In this document: positions 61,314-64,000 of the stretch, piece after piece
Numbering within the stretch: position 1 is the stretch's first letter
Layout: every line of letters starts with the position of its first letter
The notes under the pieces: model-generated
What the model saw: only the letters and a program-made list of their open reading frames with translations
Told to the model about the DNA's origin: nothing
Database searches by the model: none
Source: WLWS01 sp965243105
Lineage (GTDB): Bacteria; Pseudomonadota; Gammaproteobacteria; Eutrophobiales; Eutrophobiaceae
Assembly (NCBI GenBank): GCA_965243105.1
Contig: CBDEUC010000003.1
Location: 682,001-746,000, forward strand
Direction of reading: 5' to 3'
Length of the DNA: 64,000 nt
Translations under genes and position numbers: made by a program

Positions 61314-61751
61314 TCAGTTAATCCTGGCTTCGAAACTGGCAAAAAACTCCCGGGACAGCTTTTGAATGACGTTCATTATCAAGCGTGATCCAATTTGCGC
61401 GAGCTTACCCTTGACCTTGAATTCCACCTCGTACTTCAGGGTGGTACCTGGCGATTCGTCGATTAAATTCACCCTGGCAATCGCCTCGCCAATTCCGGCT
61501 GCTCCACCCTTGCTATGTACACGTAAGCTGTAGCTTTCCGGTTCTACAATATCTTCCAGGTGAATCGTGGTATTGAAGCTACTATTCACGGGGCCGACTT
61601 TTGCCCGCACTAAGGCCTGGAATTCATTTTCACCAACAGGCGCAAGGGATTCACAACCAGGAATACAGGCTTTTAATACTTCCGTATCGTTCAATGCTTT
61701 CCAGACAGGCTCACGTGCAGCATCGAACTTTACTTCCCCGTCAGTTTTCAA
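61314..61751 (-). CDS. CoxG-like SRPBCC protein
   Basis: The 145-aa protein is a CoxG-type START/SRPBCC domain: GEVKFDAAREPVWKALNDTEVLKACIPGCESL and the end FKVKGKLAQIGSRLIMNVIQKLSREFFASFEARI. CoxG proteins accompany Mo hydroxylases and are linked to membrane anchoring or maturation. The start is an unusual TTG at 61751, overlapping the end of the light-chain gene by 11 bases; it aligns with family N-termini. Confidence 0.9.
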   Translation of the reverse strand: MKTDGEVKFDAAREPVWKALNDTEVLKACIPGCESLAPVGENEFQALVRAKVGPVNSSFNTTIHLEDIVEPESYSLRVHSKGGAAGIGEAIARVNLIDESPGTTLKYEVEFKVKGKLAQIGSRLIMNVIQKLSREFFASFEARIN

Positions 61752-62277
61752 CCGCCAGTCCCAGGACCAGGGTCACCGTGCAGTGATAGACATTATTGCT
61801 GGTACCCATGCACCAGATGATGTCATTACTTTTTGACGGCATGTAGTTGGGCTTATCACCCTCATTTCGGTTACACATACCCCGACCACAGGAGCTTTTA
61901 CCGCAGCAGTCATTGTAACTAATGATGTAGTCACGATTGTCCGCGGGGTTGCGACAGGTACCTATCCAGGTGACCGGTGAAAATTCTGTGCCGGGCGGAC
62001 AGCTGGTTGAGGAACCACCACAATAGCCACAGAGAAAACCGTCCAGTGCGCAGTTACGCCAGTAATCGCAACTATTCGGATCTCCCTCAGGCCCTTCAAT
62101 CATGCTGTCATCGGGAACACTCGGACGTTCATGAGTATCAGCACGCGCCACGGGTAAGAGCGGAAATGCCGTGGTGCCTACCATCACAGCACCAAGCCGG
62201 CCAAGAAAGCCCCTGCGAGAGGTAGTACTTGCAATATTACGTGCAGTGCGTTGAATCCACTTGTCCAGTATTTGCAC
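61741..62277 (-). CDS. TTQ amine dehydrogenase light chain
   Basis: This is the catalytic small subunit of a methylamine/aralkylamine dehydrogenase, whose tryptophan tryptophylquinone cofactor is made from two Trp residues. The 178-aa precursor has a twin-arginine signal (SRRGFLGRLG, Arg21-22). The mature part keeps 12 Cys for six disulfides, the TTQ Trps at W104 (VTWIGTC) and W155 (DIIWCMG), and the likely catalytic D123 (ISYNDCCG). It oxidises a primary amine to aldehyde plus ammonia in the periplasm. Whether methylamine (mauA) or aromatic amine (aauA) cannot be told. No mauE or mauD lies between it and the heavy chain. Confidence 0.93.
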   Translation of the reverse strand: MQILDKWIQRTARNIASTTSRRGFLGRLGAVMVGTTAFPLLPVARADTHERPSVPDDSMIEGPEGDPNSCDYWRNCALDGFLCGYCGGSSTSCPPGTEFSPVTWIGTCRNPADNRDYIISYNDCCGKSSCGRGMCNRNEGDKPNYMPSKSNDIIWCMGTSNNVYHCTVTLVLGLAVEN

Positions 62278-62317
62278 CTTGGTTGCCCTCCGACTGTTAG
62301 TAAAGCCTCATGCTGGC

Positions 62318-63499
62318 CTAGTGAGGCGGTGTTTGCATGAGCATTGGTGTTACACCGAGTTCTTTTACCGATCTTAAGTGCTCACCGCTTAAAGCATCAT
62401 AAATATCCAGCGTAGCCTCATTATCAGGCACTGAAAAAAGCAGCGGCTTCTCATCCGGACTGACATGAATTGATGTAGCAATACGCTCTGTCTTTATCCG
62501 CTTTATACGTTTCTTTTTCTCCATGTCATAGACCCAGACCTCGGGTCCAGCATGCTCATAGGTGTCCGGCGTACCCTGGTGCATGATGGAATAAAGACGC
62601 TTGTGCGGTTCGTTCACTGCAATCTGCTGTTTGCCGCCAGTGCGCCAGCCCTCTTTCCTGTCCTCATCATTAACCAGCGACCAGGGCTCGGGAAAACTGA
62701 TATCCGCAGCCGATGTATCAATGCTATACAGCATTCCCCCCACCGACGGAAACAACAACATATCTCCGTAACGTACACCATTTTCTGTCACCGGGTCCTT
62801 GTCGATATCAAAAAACTTCCTGCTCTGCTTCATGTCTTTTAACTTGCCATTGTCATCCAGCGTAAATGTCGTCGCGGTTCCGTTGCTACAAAGCGAGAGA
62901 AAACGTCGGCCACCGGCTGGAATGGCAAGGGTGCAACCTGGAGTAGGAATTTCTCCAACAAACTTCCTTTGCTTGAGATCAACGATACTGACCGAGGTAG
63001 CGGGGGTGATATTTGACACTGCCATGAAGCGATCATCTTCTGAAAGGCCAAATATCGTCATTCGTGGAATAGGCGTAGCTCTCTTGTTGGGGATTTCTAT
63101 TTCTTCTACAAGGGAAAGGGTGACCGGGTCGTAAACGCGTACCATGTCCGAACGGGTGCCACCGACGTGACGACTATAATATGTCTCGGCAGAATAAATC
63201 TCCCGGTAGTGGCTGGGCAGGTTTAAGCGGACATGCACATAACCATTATTCAGTGAACCTATGTACTTTCCCGTGTCACCATCAATTAGATGCGACCTGC
63301 CATCAGAAAATGAAACGAAATTGGGGTCATACACCCAGAGCCAGTGTGCGGTAGGTTTGGCTGTAACCTTTTCTATGACACCAAAGTCGTCAGCCGCCAG
63401 GGGCGCCAGTTCCGCGGCCCTTGCGATTACGGGGCATTGCAGGATGAGTGACAGACAGGTAATGCTGAGAATACGGCGCTGGTTTATTTTTATTGCCAT
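62318..63499 (-). CDS. TTQ amine dehydrogenase heavy chain
   Basis: The 393-aa large subunit forms the seven-bladed beta-propeller that, with the light chain, makes the alpha2beta2 enzyme. It has a signal peptide (to about VIARA, residue 28). Family features are HWLWVYDPNFVSFSDGRSHLIDGDTGKYIGSLNNGY, AETYYSRHVGGTRSDMVRVYDP, FPSVGGMLYSID and QIAVNEPHKRLYSIMHQGTPDTYEHAGPEVWVYD. First gene of the six-gene operon, 40 bases before the light chain; promoter candidate at 63541-63569. Confidence 0.93.
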   Translation of the reverse strand: MAIKINQRRILSITCLSLILQCPVIARAAELAPLAADDFGVIEKVTAKPTAHWLWVYDPNFVSFSDGRSHLIDGDTGKYIGSLNNGYVHVRLNLPSHYREIYSAETYYSRHVGGTRSDMVRVYDPVTLSLVEEIEIPNKRATPIPRMTIFGLSEDDRFMAVSNITPATSVSIVDLKQRKFVGEIPTPGCTLAIPAGGRRFLSLCSNGTATTFTLDDNGKLKDMKQSRKFFDIDKDPVTENGVRYGDMLLFPSVGGMLYSIDTSAADISFPEPWSLVNDEDRKEGWRTGGKQQIAVNEPHKRLYSIMHQGTPDTYEHAGPEVWVYDMEKKKRIKRIKTERIATSIHVSPDEKPLLFSVPDNEATLDIYDALSGEHLRSVKELGVTPMLMQTPPH

Positions 63500-63540
63500 G
63501 TCTTCTGCCCCTTCAATCCTTCATCACTTGGTTCAGTTCG

Positions 63541-63569
63541 ATTCTAATGCGCCGATAACTCAAGGTAAA
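63541..63569 (-). promoter_or_regulatory. Candidate promoter of the amine dehydrogenase operon
   Basis: On the minus strand TTTACC (63564-63569, 4 of 6), a 17-base spacer and TAGAAT (63541-63546, 5 of 6) lie 42 bases upstream of the heavy-chain start, in the 157-base gap shared with the divergent patatin gene. Confidence 0.45.
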
Positions 63570-63656
63570 CCGCTTTACTGTTATTTTAATTTGGGTATTC
63601 GCTCTATGCCCTATTGACTGGAAAATCCATGCTAGTTAGCTGAATATAGGAATATT

Positions 63657-64000
63657 ATGAGTACAGGACTTGTACTTTCAGGTGGTGGTGCACGCGCTGC
63701 GTACCAGGTCGGCGTGCTCAAGGCCGTGGTTGAAATACTGGGACAACCGGAAAAAAACCCATTCCCGATCATCAGTGGTTCATCTGCTGGCGCCATCAAT
63801 TCCTCGGTAGTGGCCTGCGAAAGCGATCGCTTTTCGGAGGCAATTCCCAAGCTTGAAGCAGTCTGGCGTGGATTAACGTCAACGGACGTTCACGAACTCG
63901 GCGGCATGGCCATAGCCGGCGCACTTTTTTCCCTGGGCAGGTCAGTATTTCATGATGGTTATAGCACCGGTAAACCCTGGTCCCTGCTGGATAATGCGCC
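63657..64000 (+). CDS. Patatin-like phospholipase, N-terminal part
   Basis: The first ~114 codons are in the window; the gene continues past the right edge. It shows the patatin oxyanion loop GGGARAAYQVGVLKAV and the nucleophile elbow GSSAG (ISGSSAGAINS), so it is probably a serine acylhydrolase on phospholipids. AGGA lies about seven bases before the ATG. The Asp of the Ser-Asp dyad would be beyond the edge. Confidence 0.9.
   Translation, partial: MSTGLVLSGGGARAAYQVGVLKAVVEILGQPEKNPFPIISGSSAGAINSSVVACESDRFSEAIPKLEAVWRGLTSTDVHELGGMAIAGALFSLGRSVFHDGYSTGKPWSLLDNA

Noticed and set aside
1..64000. CRISPR arrays, prophage or insertion-sequence transposases
   Set aside because: No spaced repeats of CRISPR size, no integrase or transposase frame; the gene content is chromosomal throughout.

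Overview
The window is chromosomal DNA of a gammaproteobacterium. It holds a complete dcw division and peptidoglycan cluster (mraZ to lpxC), a bc1 complex with sspAB, an LpoA/DolP/DiaA envelope block, DegS and a bacterial type A RNase P RNA. From memory, the order lpxC-dcw-mraZ-rnpB-rsmI-lpoA-yraN-diaA-dolP-sspBA-petCBA-degS-hisDG-murA-ibaG-mlaC resembles Pseudomonas and its relatives, but hisC and most of mla are missing here. Genus cannot be told from the sequence. Two conserved genes (rsmH, yaaA) are each broken by a single-base G/C homopolymer indel, which points to a draft or metagenome assembly with indel errors.

Layout. 1-18253: dcw cluster on the minus strand, read from a strong sigma-70 promoter (18224-18253) with MraZ-type operator repeats just inside the transcript. 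18480-19660: yaaA and rnpB. 19746-25682: rsmI, lpoA, yraN, diaA, dolP, a macrodomain protein, sspB and sspA. 25738-31727: petCBA, degS, hisD and hisG. 31904-37461: murA, ibaG, an mlaC without the rest of mla, a large MMPL/RND transporter, and three palindromic repeat elements in the gaps. 37460-43576: gloA, an arylamine N-acetyltransferase, purN, pdxB, secF, secD and yajC.

The most interesting part is 43865-57601. A nine-gene, tightly overlapping minus-strand operon (desaturase, FAD oxidoreductase, DUF1365, Cfa-type methyltransferase, DUF2878, DUF1295, a small membrane protein, a secreted protein, an alpha/beta hydrolase) looks like a fatty-acid or membrane-lipid modification system. Upstream lie a sensor kinase and an OmpR-type response regulator, and divergently folX-folE-folM-phrB (pterin cofactor and photolyase). 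Two arrays of a TTCAC-type motif at exact 11-bp period lie upstream of the lipid operon (52076-52115) and in the regulator/folX divergent region (54277-54327). This suggests that one response regulator controls lipid modification, pterin synthesis, DNA photorepair and itself.

57607-63499 is a six-gene minus-strand operon. A TTQ amine dehydrogenase (heavy and light chain) is coupled to a CoxG-like protein and a three-subunit molybdenum hydroxylase. The expected TTQ maturation genes are not beside it. A plausible logic is amine to aldehyde (TTQ enzyme), then aldehyde to acid (Mo enzyme). The window ends inside a patatin-like phospholipase gene.
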